A stretch of 64,000 bases of DNA from contig NZ_CP031320.1 in assembly GCF_003355155.1 (NCBI RefSeq), positions 5,323,367 through 5,387,366 of the forward strand, in the 5' to 3' direction. The notes below the pieces were generated by a model. That model was not told the DNA's origin and did no database searches. It worked only from the letters and a program-made list of their open reading frames with translations. How positions within the stretch are numbered: position 1 is the stretch's first letter; each line of letters starts with the position of its first letter. The stretch is from Streptomyces armeniacus (lineage in GTDB: Bacteria > Actinomycetota > Actinomycetes > Streptomycetales > Streptomycetaceae). Positions 17,234 through 24,956 of the stretch are shown piece by piece. The translations under genes and the position numbers were made by a program.

Positions 17234-18769
17234 ATGCCGACTTGCCCGAACGGCCACCAGTCGGCGGCCGACGACTGGTGCGAGGTCTGCGGTCACCGCA
17301 TGGCCGCCGCGCCGTCCGGTGCGCCCGGCGCGCCCATGGGTGCTCCGGCACCTCCACCGCCCGCACCGGGCGGCCAGCAGGGGTACGGCTATCCGGGCCC
17401 GCCGAGCCCGCCCGCGCCCGGTCAGCCGGGTCAGCCCGGCCAGCCCGGCCAGCCCGCGTACGGCTACCCGGGTCCGGACGCGCGCGGCCAGCAGCCCTCC
17501 GGCCGGCCGGAGACGTGCCCGCAGTGCGGCACCCAGCGCGAGGCGCAGGCGCCGTTCTGTGAGGGATGCCGGTTCAACTTCCTGACCAACTCCCCCACCG
17601 CGTTCACGCCGACCCCGCAGCCGCCGCAGCCGCAGCCTCCGCAGCCCCAGCAGCCGCAGGGCTTCCCGCCCCCGCAGGGCGGGCAGCAGCCCGGCCAGCC
17701 GGGTCAGCCCGGCGGGCCGGTTCCGGGACAGCAGCCGGGCCAGCCCGGACAGCCCGGTCAGCCGCCGGGTCAGCCCGGCCAGCCCGGCCAGCAGCCGCCG
17801 AGGCCCGCGTACACCGGTGCGCCCGAGCCCGGAGGGCCGGAAGTGCGGCTGGGCTACGACCCGTCGCGGCCGTCGCAGGTCAACCGCCCGGCCGAGTCGC
17901 TGAGCGGTGGCCCGCCGCAGCCCCCCGGCGGCCACGACCCGCAGCAGCACCAGCAGCAGCGGCCGATGGGCCAGCCGCAGCCCGGTCAGCAACAGCCCGG
18001 ACAGCCCGGCGCGCCCGGACAGCCGGGCCAGCCCGGACAGCCGGGTCAGCAGCAGCCGACCGGTGACTGGATGCTGTCCCCGCCCAGCACGCCCGTACGC
18101 CAGGAGCCGCCGCAGGCTCCCCAGCCCGGCGGCGGTTACGGCTTCCCGCCCCCGGCCAGTCCGCAGCCGGGCGGCCAGGGCGCACCGCCCGGCGCACCCG
18201 GTGGCCCCGGCGGTCCGCCGCCGGCCCCCGGTGGTCCGGGCGGCCCCGGCGGTCAGCCCGGCGCACACGGCCAGCCCGGACAGCCGGGTGCGCCCGGCCA
18301 GCCGGGCCACCCCGGCGGCCCCGGGGGTCAGGGCCAGGGCGGACCGCAGGGCGGCGGCCAGAGGACGGCCTGGACGGCGGTCATCGCGCCGGACCGGGAG
18401 TACTTCATGGCGATGATGGGCCGCAGCGGCCCGGAGGCGTCGGCGCTCAACCTCCCGGCGTACTCCGCCGAGATGCAGCTCCCGCTCAACGGCCACCAGA
18501 TCACGATCGGCCGCCGCCGCCAGTCCACCGGCGAGGCACCGGACATCGATCTGGGCCGCCCGCCGGAGGACCCGGGCGTCTCGCACCAGCACGCCGTCCT
18601 CATCCAGCAACCGGACGGCAGCTGGGCGGTGGTCGACCAGGACTCCACCAACGGCACGACCATCAACGGCAGTGAGGACCCGATCCAGCCCTTCGTCCCG
18701 ATACCGCTCTACCACGGTGACCGGGTCCACGTAGGCGCCTGGACGACGATCACCCTCCAGCAGGGCTGA
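17234..18769 (+). CDS. FHA-domain protein with zinc ribbons and collagen-like GQPG repeats
   Basis: A 511-residue protein, last gene of the PknG string, starting 23 bases after the VWA gene with GGAGGGGGAGGC as ribosome site. Two zinc ribbons (CPNGHQ with CEVCG at 4-21; CPQCG with CEGCR at about 94-111) are followed by a 250-residue low-complexity region of Gly, Gln and Pro, with many GQPGQPG units. The FHA domain is at about 420-511: GRRRQSTGE, VSHQHAVLI, DSTNGTTING and GDRVHVG carry the Arg, Ser-His and Asn that bind phosphothreonine. It is the obvious reader or substrate for PknG, comparable in role to GarA/OdhI, although it lacks their short architecture and I see no ETTS-type phospho-site near the N-terminus. 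Confidence 0.92.
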   Translation: MPTCPNGHQSAADDWCEVCGHRMAAAPSGAPGAPMGAPAPPPPAPGGQQGYGYPGPPSPPAPGQPGQPGQPGQPAYGYPGPDARGQQPSGRPETCPQCGTQREAQAPFCEGCRFNFLTNSPTAFTPTPQPPQPQPPQPQQPQGFPPPQGGQQPGQPGQPGGPVPGQQPGQPGQPGQPPGQPGQPGQQPPRPAYTGAPEPGGPEVRLGYDPSRPSQVNRPAESLSGGPPQPPGGHDPQQHQQQRPMGQPQPGQQQPGQPGAPGQPGQPGQPGQQQPTGDWMLSPPSTPVRQEPPQAPQPGGGYGFPPPASPQPGGQGAPPGAPGGPGGPPPAPGGPGGPGGQPGAHGQPGQPGAPGQPGHPGGPGGQGQGGPQGGGQRTAWTAVIAPDREYFMAMMGRSGPEASALNLPAYSAEMQLPLNGHQITIGRRRQSTGEAPDIDLGRPPEDPGVSHQHAVLIQQPDGSWAVVDQDSTNGTTINGSEDPIQPFVPIPLYHGDRVHVGAWTTITLQQG

Positions 18770-19958
18770 TCCGGGCACCGCGGCAGCGCGGCACCGCAGC
18801 ACGGCACGACACCTCGGCCCCCGGCCCGTACCCGTACGGACGCTGTTGGTTAATTCGGGGGCTCGCGTGACGTCGGCCTTCAAGACCCGGTTGTGGTCTT
18901 GAAGGCCGACGTTGTCGTATGGGGTGGGTGCGGGTGTCGATGCAGCCGAGCAGGCCGAGCGAGGTGGGTGCGGGTGCCGCGGGCGTGGCGGGCGTGGCGG
19001 GCGTGGCGGGTGTTGCGGGTGTGCCGAAGCCGCCGGCGGTCTGCGTCGGCAGCGCCGCGGACGATCCGGCGACCGTCGGCGGTGCGGGGCGCACCTCGGG
19101 GCCGGTCGCCGCCGCGTCCGTGCCCGGCAGCCGCAGCGCGCGCAGCCGCTCGTGCACCTCCCGCGCCGTCGCGGGCCGGTCGCCGGGGGACTTGGCGAGC
19201 AACTCGCGTACGAGCGCGTCGAGTTCGGGCGGCACCCCGGGCCGGCTGCCGCTGGGCGGCTGCGGCTCGCCGTGCACGTGGGCGAACATGACCGCCGCCG
19301 GATCCTGGTTGGGGAACGGTGGCTCCCCGGTGAGCAGTTCGTGCAGCAGGCAGCCCAGCGCGTACAGATCGCCCGGCGCGCCGTTCGGCTGCCCGAGCAG
19401 CCGCTCGGGCGGCATGTACGCGGGCGTGCCCATGATCGTGCTGGTGGTCGTGGCCGTGGTCGACGCGGTGGCGAAACGCGCGATGCCGAAGTCGAGGATC
19501 TTCAGGACGCCATGCGGGGTAAGCATGAGGTTCCCCGGCTTGAGGTCGCGGTGGACGATCCCCGCCTCGTGGGCGGCGGCCAGCGCCGCGGCGGTCTGCG
19601 CGGCCCAGTCGGCCGCGGTGGCCAGGGCGGGTACGCCGTCCTCGCGCAGCACGAAGCCGAGGTCACTGCCCGGCAACAGCTCCATCACCAGATACAGGGA
19701 GCCGTCGGTGTCCTGGCCGAGGTCGTGCACGGTGACGACGCCCGGGTGGCTCAGCCCGCCCGCGGTCTGCGCCTCCCGCAGGAACATCTGCTCCTCGTCA
19801 CCCAGACCGCCCTCGTGCTGCAGCACTTTGACCGCCACCTGGCGCCGGAGCACGCGGTCCCAGGCGTTCCAGACCTCTCCCATGCCCCCGCGGCCGAGCT
19901 GCTCCCGGAGCTCGTACCGACCCGCGATCACGCGACTTTCCGCCATCTCCGCCCCCAT
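18750..19958 (-). CDS. Serine/threonine protein kinase with uncertain C-terminus
   Basis: The kinase domain (about residues 14-275 from ATG 19958) is complete. It has the glycine loop GRGGMGEVW, Lys in VAVKVL, HRDLKPGN, DFGIARF, GTPAYMPPE and a terminal Arg helix. A second ATG at 19946 is possible. After the kinase come an Ala/Pro/Thr linker with a fivefold ATP repeat and a tail of about 70 residues that looks unlike any domain. That tail is read through the strong hairpin at 18870-18912 and overlaps the convergent FHA gene by 20 bases. I therefore think the natural end may be nearer 18920-18990 and that the present stop is an artefact of a frameshift or repeat slippage. No membrane helix is seen, so the kinase looks cytoplasmic. 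Confidence 0.85.
   Translation of the reverse strand: MGAEMAESRVIAGRYELREQLGRGGMGEVWNAWDRVLRRQVAVKVLQHEGGLGDEEQMFLREAQTAGGLSHPGVVTVHDLGQDTDGSLYLVMELLPGSDLGFVLREDGVPALATAADWAAQTAAALAAAHEAGIVHRDLKPGNLMLTPHGVLKILDFGIARFATASTTATTTSTIMGTPAYMPPERLLGQPNGAPGDLYALGCLLHELLTGEPPFPNQDPAAVMFAHVHGEPQPPSGSRPGVPPELDALVRELLAKSPGDRPATAREVHERLRALRLPGTDAAATGPEVRPAPPTVAGSSAALPTQTAGGFGTPATPATPATPATPAAPAPTSLGLLGCIDTRTHPIRQRRPSRPQPGLEGRRHASPRINQQRPYGYGPGAEVSCRAAVPRCRGARISPAGG
18870..18912. terminator. Strong bidirectional hairpin between the FHA gene and the convergent kinase
   Basis: CGTCGGCCTTCAAGACC (18871-18887) and its exact complement at 18895-18911 form a 17-bp stem with a seven-base loop, and 18870/18912 add one more pair. 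Its position about 100 bases past the FHA stop marks it as the end of the glnX-pknG transcript. It lies inside the nominal reading frame of the opposite kinase. Confidence 0.8.
18978..19023. repeat. 9-bp micro-repeat coding for the ATP run of the kinase
   Basis: Several consecutive copies of a GGCGTGGCG-like nine-base unit lie here and code, on the minus strand, for the repeated Ala-Thr-Pro run between kinase domain and tail. Such units slip easily, which is relevant to the doubtful C-terminus of the kinase. Confidence 0.7.
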
Positions 19959-20134
19959 ACGGTGCCGTCCCCGCCGCCGACTCCCGTACGGACCAGGCCC
20001 GTTCGGGAACAGCCGGACGAGCCGGTACGGTTCCGGCGGAGCCCCGCCAGCATAGTTGCCACGTACACACCGTCGCGGGCGGCTCCACCGGCCGTTCACT
20101 TCCCGCCGGAACGCACACCCGCCGCGGACCCAGC

Positions 20135-20176
20135 CCCGTACCGGTGGGCCCGTACCGGTGGGCCCGTACCGGTGGG
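20135..20176. repeat. Three tandem copies of a 14-bp unit upstream of the GNAT gene
   Basis: The unit cccgtaccggtggg occurs three times without interruption (20135-20148, 20149-20162, 20163-20176), ending 21 bases before the GTG start of the acetyltransferase and about 180 bases upstream of the divergent kinase start. Each copy contains the palindrome ACCGGT. It may be an array of regulator sites or a slippage product. Confidence 0.8.
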
Positions 20177-20197
20177 CCCGGACCGTACGATCGGCGC

Positions 20198-20602
20198 GTG
20201 GCGATCACGTACGAGTGGCGGGGCGGCTTCGACAACTCGGCCCTCAACGCCCTGCACGCCGAAGGCTTCGGCCATGCCCCGGACGCGACGGACTGGCGGG
20301 CGCGCCTGGAGCGGCACAGCGTCGGCTGGGTCTGCGCGTGGGAGGGCCGCTCGCTGGCCGGATTCGTCAACGTCGCCTGGGACGGGGGAGCGCACGCCTT
20401 CGTCCTCGACACGGTGGTGGCCGAGCGCCAACGGGGGAGGGGCGTCGGCGCGGCCCTCGTCGGCGCGGCGGCCGAAGGCGCCCGCGCCGCCGGATGCGCG
20501 TGGCTGCACGTCGACTTCGAGGAGCACCTGCGGCCGTTCTACCTCGACGCCTGTGGCTTCCGGGAGACGGCTGCGGGCCTGATCGCGCTCTCGTCCCGCT
20601 GA
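20198..20602 (+). CDS. GNAT-family N-acetyltransferase
   Basis: A 134-residue single-domain acetyltransferase. GTG 20198 (VAITYEWRGGF) is preferred because the upstream open frame is only the translated 14-bp tandem repeat. The acetyl-CoA binding motif is visible as VVAERQRGRGVGAALV (about residues 73-88), followed by a helix and the closing strand with HLRPFYLDACGFRETAAGL. The substrate cannot be told from sequence; the family includes small-molecule, ribosomal-protein and antibiotic acetyltransferases. It is divergent from the Ser/Thr kinase and convergent with the second kinase 20 bases downstream. Confidence 0.88.
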   Translation: MAITYEWRGGFDNSALNALHAEGFGHAPDATDWRARLERHSVGWVCAWEGRSLAGFVNVAWDGGAHAFVLDTVVAERQRGRGVGAALVGAAAEGARAAGCAWLHVDFEEHLRPFYLDACGFRETAAGLIALSSR

Positions 20603-20622
20603 CGGGAGGCCGGTCCCGCCTG

Positions 20623-21819
20623 CTACTCCGGCAGCACCCCTGCGATGCCCAGGCCGCCCACCACGACCGAGGCCACCGCGACGAACCACGACGTGGCCTT
20701 CACCTTCCCGCGGTGCCGCGGGTCCATCAGCACGGCGAGCATCCGCCCGAAGCGCTGCTTCCAGGACAGCGCGCGGAACTCCGAGAGCGCCTGCAGCGGC
20801 GCGGGCTGCGGCGCGTTCGGGTCCCCCGGCGCGGTCTGGCCCCCGCCCGCCCGTGCCGCGCCCGGACGTCCCGGGTGCCCGTCCAGCACCGTCGGGTCGT
20901 ACGACCCCACCGGCGCCGGAATACGCGGGTCCGCCGTCCGCTGCTTCACGTCGTCGGCGACCGGCGACGGCAGCCACCAGCCCTCGCTGCGTACGAGGGA
21001 CGTGCCGGCCGCGTCCGCGATCCGGCGGCAGTCCTCGATGATCTCGGCCAGCCCCGGCCGCTTCGCCGGGTCCTTGGCCATGCAGTGGTGCAGCAGCGAG
21101 CGGAGCTCCTCCGGGCAGGCCGTCATGACGGGTTCCATCGACGTGATCCGGTACAGCAGCGCCTGCGGATCGCCCTCGCCGAACGGGTGCTTGCCCGTCG
21201 CCGCGAAGAACGCCGTCAGCCCGAGCGCGAACACGTCGAGCGGCGGCCCGGCCGCCTCGCCCGACACCTGCTCCGGCGACATGAACGCGGGGGTGCCGAG
21301 CCGTACGTCCGTACCGGTCAGCGCCGTCGCGTCGACCGCGCGCGCGATGCCGAAGTCGATGACGCGGGGGCCGTCGGCGGCCATCAGCACGTTCGACGGC
21401 TTGAGGTCGCGGTGCACGATCCCGGTGGCGTGCACGGACTGGAGCGCCTCCGCGACGCCCGCTATCAGCAGCAGGACGGTCCGCAGGGGCAGGGGTCCGT
21501 GCTCGTCGACGGCGCGCGCCAGCGACGGGCCGGGCACGTACGCGCTGGCCAGCCACGGCAGCGGGCCCTCGGTGCTGCTGTCCACGACGGCGGCCGTGTA
21601 CGCGCCCTGCACGCGCCGGGCCGCCTCCACCTCCCGGGTGAAGCGGCGCAGGAACTCGGGGTTCTGCGCGAACTCCCGCCGGATCACCTTCAGAGCCACC
21701 GGCTGCCCGCCGCGCGTGTGGGAGAGGTACACGCTCCCCATTCCACCCTCGCCGAGTCTGCCGGCCAGCGCGTACCCGGACACTTCGGCTGGGTCCCCTG
21801 GCCCCAAAGGATCGACCAT
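20623..21819 (-). CDS. Membrane-anchored serine/threonine protein kinase without sensor domain
   Basis: A 398-residue kinase starting at ATG 21819, eight bases after GGGGAGA; the open frame upstream is non-genic. The kinase domain (about 14-270) has LGEGGMGSVYLSHT, Lys in VALKVI, HRDLKPSN, DFGIARAV and GTPAFMSPEQ. A Pro/Gly-rich linker follows, then a short basic helix (WKQRFGRMLAVLMDPRHRGKVK) and one hydrophobic helix (about 374-395) that ends the protein with only LPE after it. PASTA or other outer sensor domains, usual in Streptomyces PknB-like kinases, are absent, so the helix can serve only for anchoring. Likely a stand-alone signalling kinase next to the PknG locus. Confidence 0.92.
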   Translation of the reverse strand: MVDPLGPGDPAEVSGYALAGRLGEGGMGSVYLSHTRGGQPVALKVIRREFAQNPEFLRRFTREVEAARRVQGAYTAAVVDSSTEGPLPWLASAYVPGPSLARAVDEHGPLPLRTVLLLIAGVAEALQSVHATGIVHRDLKPSNVLMAADGPRVIDFGIARAVDATALTGTDVRLGTPAFMSPEQVSGEAAGPPLDVFALGLTAFFAATGKHPFGEGDPQALLYRITSMEPVMTACPEELRSLLHHCMAKDPAKRPGLAEIIEDCRRIADAAGTSLVRSEGWWLPSPVADDVKQRTADPRIPAPVGSYDPTVLDGHPGRPGAARAGGGQTAPGDPNAPQPAPLQALSEFRALSWKQRFGRMLAVLMDPRHRGKVKATSWFVAVASVVVGGLGIAGVLPE

Positions 21820-21960
21820 GGTGGAAATCTCCCCATTCAGCTCTTGATCACGGCACACCGCTGTGGCAAGTACCGTACAACTCGCCGCCGTCTGTTTGGT
21901 CTTGGGGGAGAAGGCCGTTCCGTGCGGTGGTTTCTGCGGGGCCTGGTGGAGACTTCGGGC

Positions 21961-22539
21961 ATGGAGTTCTTCTGCTACCACCGCGACCGGCCCGGCTCCC
22001 TGACGCTGCGTGAGGAACTGCTGGAAGAGCACTGGTCCTACATGGACCGGTACGCCGAGGAGATGATCGCCCGCGGCCCGACCCTCGCCGAGGACGGCGA
22101 GACGCCCACCGGGAGCGTGCACATCCTCGACCTGCCGGACGCCGCCGCGGCCCGCGCGTTCGCTTTCGACGAGCCCTGCCACCAGGCGGGCGCGTACCGC
22201 GACGTGATGCTGCGCCGGTGGCGGAACACGCTGGGGCGCACGATGTGGGACGCCCCCGGCGGCCGTACCGCCGGCCGTACCGCCGGCCGTACCGGCGGCG
22301 ACCGGTGGCTGGTGCTCGGCCTCGGCGCGGGCACGGGCGCCGACCTCGCCGTGCCGCGGCAGGGGGAGGACGAACTGATCGCGTACGGGCCGCTGCTGTC
22401 CGACGACGGCGCCGCCTGGCTGGGCACGGCACTGCTGGTGTGGGCGCCGGACGCGGACACGGCGCGCGGCGTTCTCACGGCGGACCGGTACGCCGCCGTC
22501 GAGGTCCACCACTGGCAGCCCGGCGGCCGATCGTCCTGA
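21961..22539 (+). CDS. Tandem YCII (YciI-like) domain protein
   Basis: A 192-residue protein with GGAG nine bases before ATG 21961. The first half (to about residue 95) reads as a YciI-like ferredoxin-fold domain: the His of LEEHWSYMDRYAEEM, RGPTLAEDG, a strand with GSVHILDLPDAAAARAF, and the DEPCHQAGAYRDV segment. After a GGRTAGRTAGRT linker the second half (about 108-190) repeats the pattern in reduced form (IAYGPLLSDDG, TALLVWAPDADTARGVL, AAVEVHHW). Known YCII proteins include a chlorohydroxyquinol dehydrochlorinase-type enzyme, but most have no assigned activity. Its last 65 bases overlap the convergent MFS gene. Confidence 0.8.
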   Translation: MEFFCYHRDRPGSLTLREELLEEHWSYMDRYAEEMIARGPTLAEDGETPTGSVHILDLPDAAAARAFAFDEPCHQAGAYRDVMLRRWRNTLGRTMWDAPGGRTAGRTAGRTGGDRWLVLGLGAGTGADLAVPRQGEDELIAYGPLLSDDGAAWLGTALLVWAPDADTARGVLTADRYAAVEVHHWQPGGRSS

Positions 22540-23815
22540 GCGGGCGGCGCGTGCTCGCCCGCGATGTGCCGGTCCCGTGTGCGGGCGGCGCGCCGTCCCG
22601 CCACGGCAGCAGCAGCGGCGTGGCCAGGATGAGCGCACCGGCCAGCGCCAACGCCGTACGCGGGCCCGTGGTGTTCGCGAGCAGCCCCCAGCACACCGTG
22701 AGCACGGCGACGGTGGCGCCCTTCGTGATGGTCCACGCGGTCAGGGTGCGGGCCACGCGGTCGTCGGCGGTGTGCCGCAGCCGGTACGTGGCGAACACCG
22801 GGTTGAACACGCCCATGCTCGTGATCAGACCGAACTCGATCACCACCAGGAGCGCGAGGCCCCACCAGCCCGGCTGCACGCCCGCCAGCCCCACCGGCCA
22901 GCACGCCCGCACCGTGCCGCTCGCCAGCAGCACCCGGCGCTGCCCGAACCGCGCGACCAGCGGCGGTGCGAGCCGCGAGCCGAGGAGGCCGCCGAGGCAC
23001 GGCACGGCGAACGCCAGGCCGTACTGCCACGGTGCGAAGCCCAGGTCGCGCAGCAGCAGGACGGCCAGCAGCGGCGCGGTCGCCATGATCAGGCTGTTCA
23101 CCAGGATGGTGTTGAAGAACAGCAGCCGCAGCGGCGGCCGGCGCAGGATGTGGCGCCAGCCCTCCATGGCCTCGCGCGGACCGGACCGCCGCGCGTCCAC
23201 GGGCCGCGCACGCGGCGGCTCGTGCCCGGGGCCGATCGCGCGCAGGCCGAGCGCGGAGAGCAGGTGGCTGAACGCGTCCAGCACCACCGTCGTCACCGGC
23301 CCGAACACGCCGATCGCCGCGCCGCCCAGCGGCGGCCCGACCGCCGTCGCCGTCCACTGCGTGGCCTCGAACCTGCCGTTCGCCACCAGCAGGTCGGCGG
23401 GCGGCAGCAGCGCCTTCAGATACGCGCCGCTCGCCGCCGTGAACGCGATGTTCGCCGCCGTCACGATCACCGACACAACGGCGAGCTGTACGAAGCCCAG
23501 CACCCCGAGCCCGTACGCGACGGGCACCGACAGCAGCGCCAGGAAGCGGAGGACGTCCGTACCGATCATGACCGGCCGTTTGCGGCGGAACTCCACCCAC
23601 GGCCCCAGCGGCAGCGCGACCAGCGAGCCCGCCGCCAGGCCCACCGCCGCGAGCACCGACACCTCCACGGTGCCGCTGCCCAGCACCAGGATCGCGACGA
23701 GCTGGAACGCGTCGAGCGCGAGCCGCGACCCCAGTGTGCCGGCGCCGTACGACAGCCACAGCCAGCCGAACTCCCGCCCCAGCGAACGCCGTCCGCGCCC
23801 CTTGACCCGCCCCAC
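22475..23815 (-). CDS. MFS transporter, probable exporter
   Basis: A 446-residue protein with about twelve membrane helices and no signal peptide. The loop between helices 2 and 3 (GPWVEFRRKRPVMIGTD) is the variant of the MFS signature found in the enterobactin-exporter-like (MFS_3) branch of drug and siderophore exporters. It is divergent from a LysR regulator with 143 bases between the starts, a layout in which the regulator usually controls the exporter. The 3' end overlaps the tandem-YCII gene by 65 bases in antiparallel orientation. The substrate is unknown. Confidence 0.9.
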   Translation of the reverse strand: MGRVKGRGRRSLGREFGWLWLSYGAGTLGSRLALDAFQLVAILVLGSGTVEVSVLAAVGLAAGSLVALPLGPWVEFRRKRPVMIGTDVLRFLALLSVPVAYGLGVLGFVQLAVVSVIVTAANIAFTAASGAYLKALLPPADLLVANGRFEATQWTATAVGPPLGGAAIGVFGPVTTVVLDAFSHLLSALGLRAIGPGHEPPRARPVDARRSGPREAMEGWRHILRRPPLRLLFFNTILVNSLIMATAPLLAVLLLRDLGFAPWQYGLAFAVPCLGGLLGSRLAPPLVARFGQRRVLLASGTVRACWPVGLAGVQPGWWGLALLVVIEFGLITSMGVFNPVFATYRLRHTADDRVARTLTAWTITKGATVAVLTVCWGLLANTTGPRTALALAGALILATPLLLPWRDGAPPAHGTGTSRASTRRPLRTIGRRAASGGPRRRRTGPP

Positions 23816-23848
23816 TCGGCCCGCCTCACCCGATCACGGAACCGGTCA

Positions 23849-23939
23849 CACAACGACCGGTTGACCGGGCGATCAAACAGTCACTGCCAGGGCGCTATCA
23901 AACAACCAACAACACCCCGCGCCACAACGGCCGGTTGTG
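23849..23939. promoter_or_regulatory. Two related palindromic sites between the MFS and LysR genes
   Basis: CACAACGACCGGTTGAC at 23849-23865 and CACAACGGCCGGTTGTG at 23923-23939 are near copies. The second is a dyad (CACAAC, five bases, GTTGTG) that ends 19 bases before the LysR ATG. An ATCAAACA octamer occurs twice between them (23872 and 23897). Repeated dyads in the divergent gap are what a LysR regulator needs to control both its own gene and the exporter. Confidence 0.6.
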
Positions 23940-23958
23940 TCAGCACTACGATCGGCGG

Positions 23959-24903
23959 ATGGATCTCGAAGCGGTGCGTACGTTCGTCGCCGTCGTCGAC
24001 CAGGGACAGTTCCGGGAGGCGGCCGCCGAACTCGCCGTCACCCAGCAGGCCGTCTCCAAACGGATCGCGGCGCTGGAAACGGAGCTCGGCGTACGGCTGT
24101 TCACGCGCACCCCCCGCGGCGCGCGGCCCACCATCGACGGGCAGGTGTTCCTGCCGCACGCCCGCGCTGTCCTCGAATCCGTCGAACGCGCCGCCGAGTC
24201 CGTACGCCCCGGCCGCCGCGCCCTGCGCGTCGACATCCGCCGCCGCCACATCGCCCCGGCGGGCCTGCTCCGCGACTTCCACCGCAGGCACCCGGACATC
24301 GAGCTCGACGTCGTGACCCTGCCGGACGCCGGCACCGCCACGGCCGCCGTGCACGCCGGCACGATCGACGCCGCGTTCTGCGCCCAGCGGCTGCCCGCGG
24401 ACCGGCTGCCCGGGAACGTACGGGCCGTCCGCGTACTCGACGAACCGCTCCAGCTCCTCACCGGCCCCGCCCACGAGCTCGCCGCCGCCACCGCGGTCGC
24501 CCCGGCCGACCTCGCCGGGCGCCGGATATGGATGCCCAGCATGGTGCCCGGCGCGGAATGGACCGCTTACTACGACGAGTTCGCCGCCGCCTTCGGCCTC
24601 ACCATCGACACCACTGGCCCGCATTTCGGCGTCGAACACCTTCTGGACATGGTCAGCGACTCGGCGTCGCTCGCCACCTTCGTCGGCGCGCAGACCCGGC
24701 TCGTCTGGCCCGCACACCAGGACCTGCGGCGCGTCCCGATGCGCGGCCCGACGCCCGTATACCCGCACTCCCTGCTGTGGCGCGCGGGCAACCCGCACCC
24801 CGCCCTCACGGCCCTCCGGGACGACCTCACGCGCCGGCCGCACTCTCCGCCGGACCCGACGCCCGCCGGGGCGGACACCTGGACCCCGAACTGGGCGTGG
24901 TGA
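23959..24903 (+). CDS. LysR-family transcriptional regulator
   Basis: A 314-residue regulator. ATG 23959 (MDLEAVRTFVAVVDQGQF) is the classic LysR N-terminus; the TTG at 23935 would put the start inside the operator-like dyad. The winged helix-turn-helix is at about residues 2-60 (EAAAELAVTQQAVSKRIAALETELGVRLF), followed by the two-lobed effector domain with residues such as HAGTIDAAFCAQRLP. It is divergent from the MFS exporter and probably controls it in response to a small molecule. Confidence 0.93.
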   Translation: MDLEAVRTFVAVVDQGQFREAAAELAVTQQAVSKRIAALETELGVRLFTRTPRGARPTIDGQVFLPHARAVLESVERAAESVRPGRRALRVDIRRRHIAPAGLLRDFHRRHPDIELDVVTLPDAGTATAAVHAGTIDAAFCAQRLPADRLPGNVRAVRVLDEPLQLLTGPAHELAAATAVAPADLAGRRIWMPSMVPGAEWTAYYDEFAAAFGLTIDTTGPHFGVEHLLDMVSDSASLATFVGAQTRLVWPAHQDLRRVPMRGPTPVYPHSLLWRAGNPHPALTALRDDLTRRPHSPPDPTPAGADTWTPNWAW

Positions 24904-24956
24904 CCAGGCGGTTGGCGCGCCTGGCCATCGCCGACTTATGAAGGGTTCCTGTGGAA

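Noticed and set aside
17600..18360. Dense short repeats in the FHA gene that might be taken for a CRISPR array or minisatellite
   Set aside because: They are in-frame codon repeats for Gly-Gln-Pro, irregular in spacing and with no unique spacers.
22577..24316. A 579-residue plus-strand frame across the MFS gene and the start of the LysR gene
   Set aside because: It is antisense to the MFS gene and out of frame with LysR; composition is nonsense.
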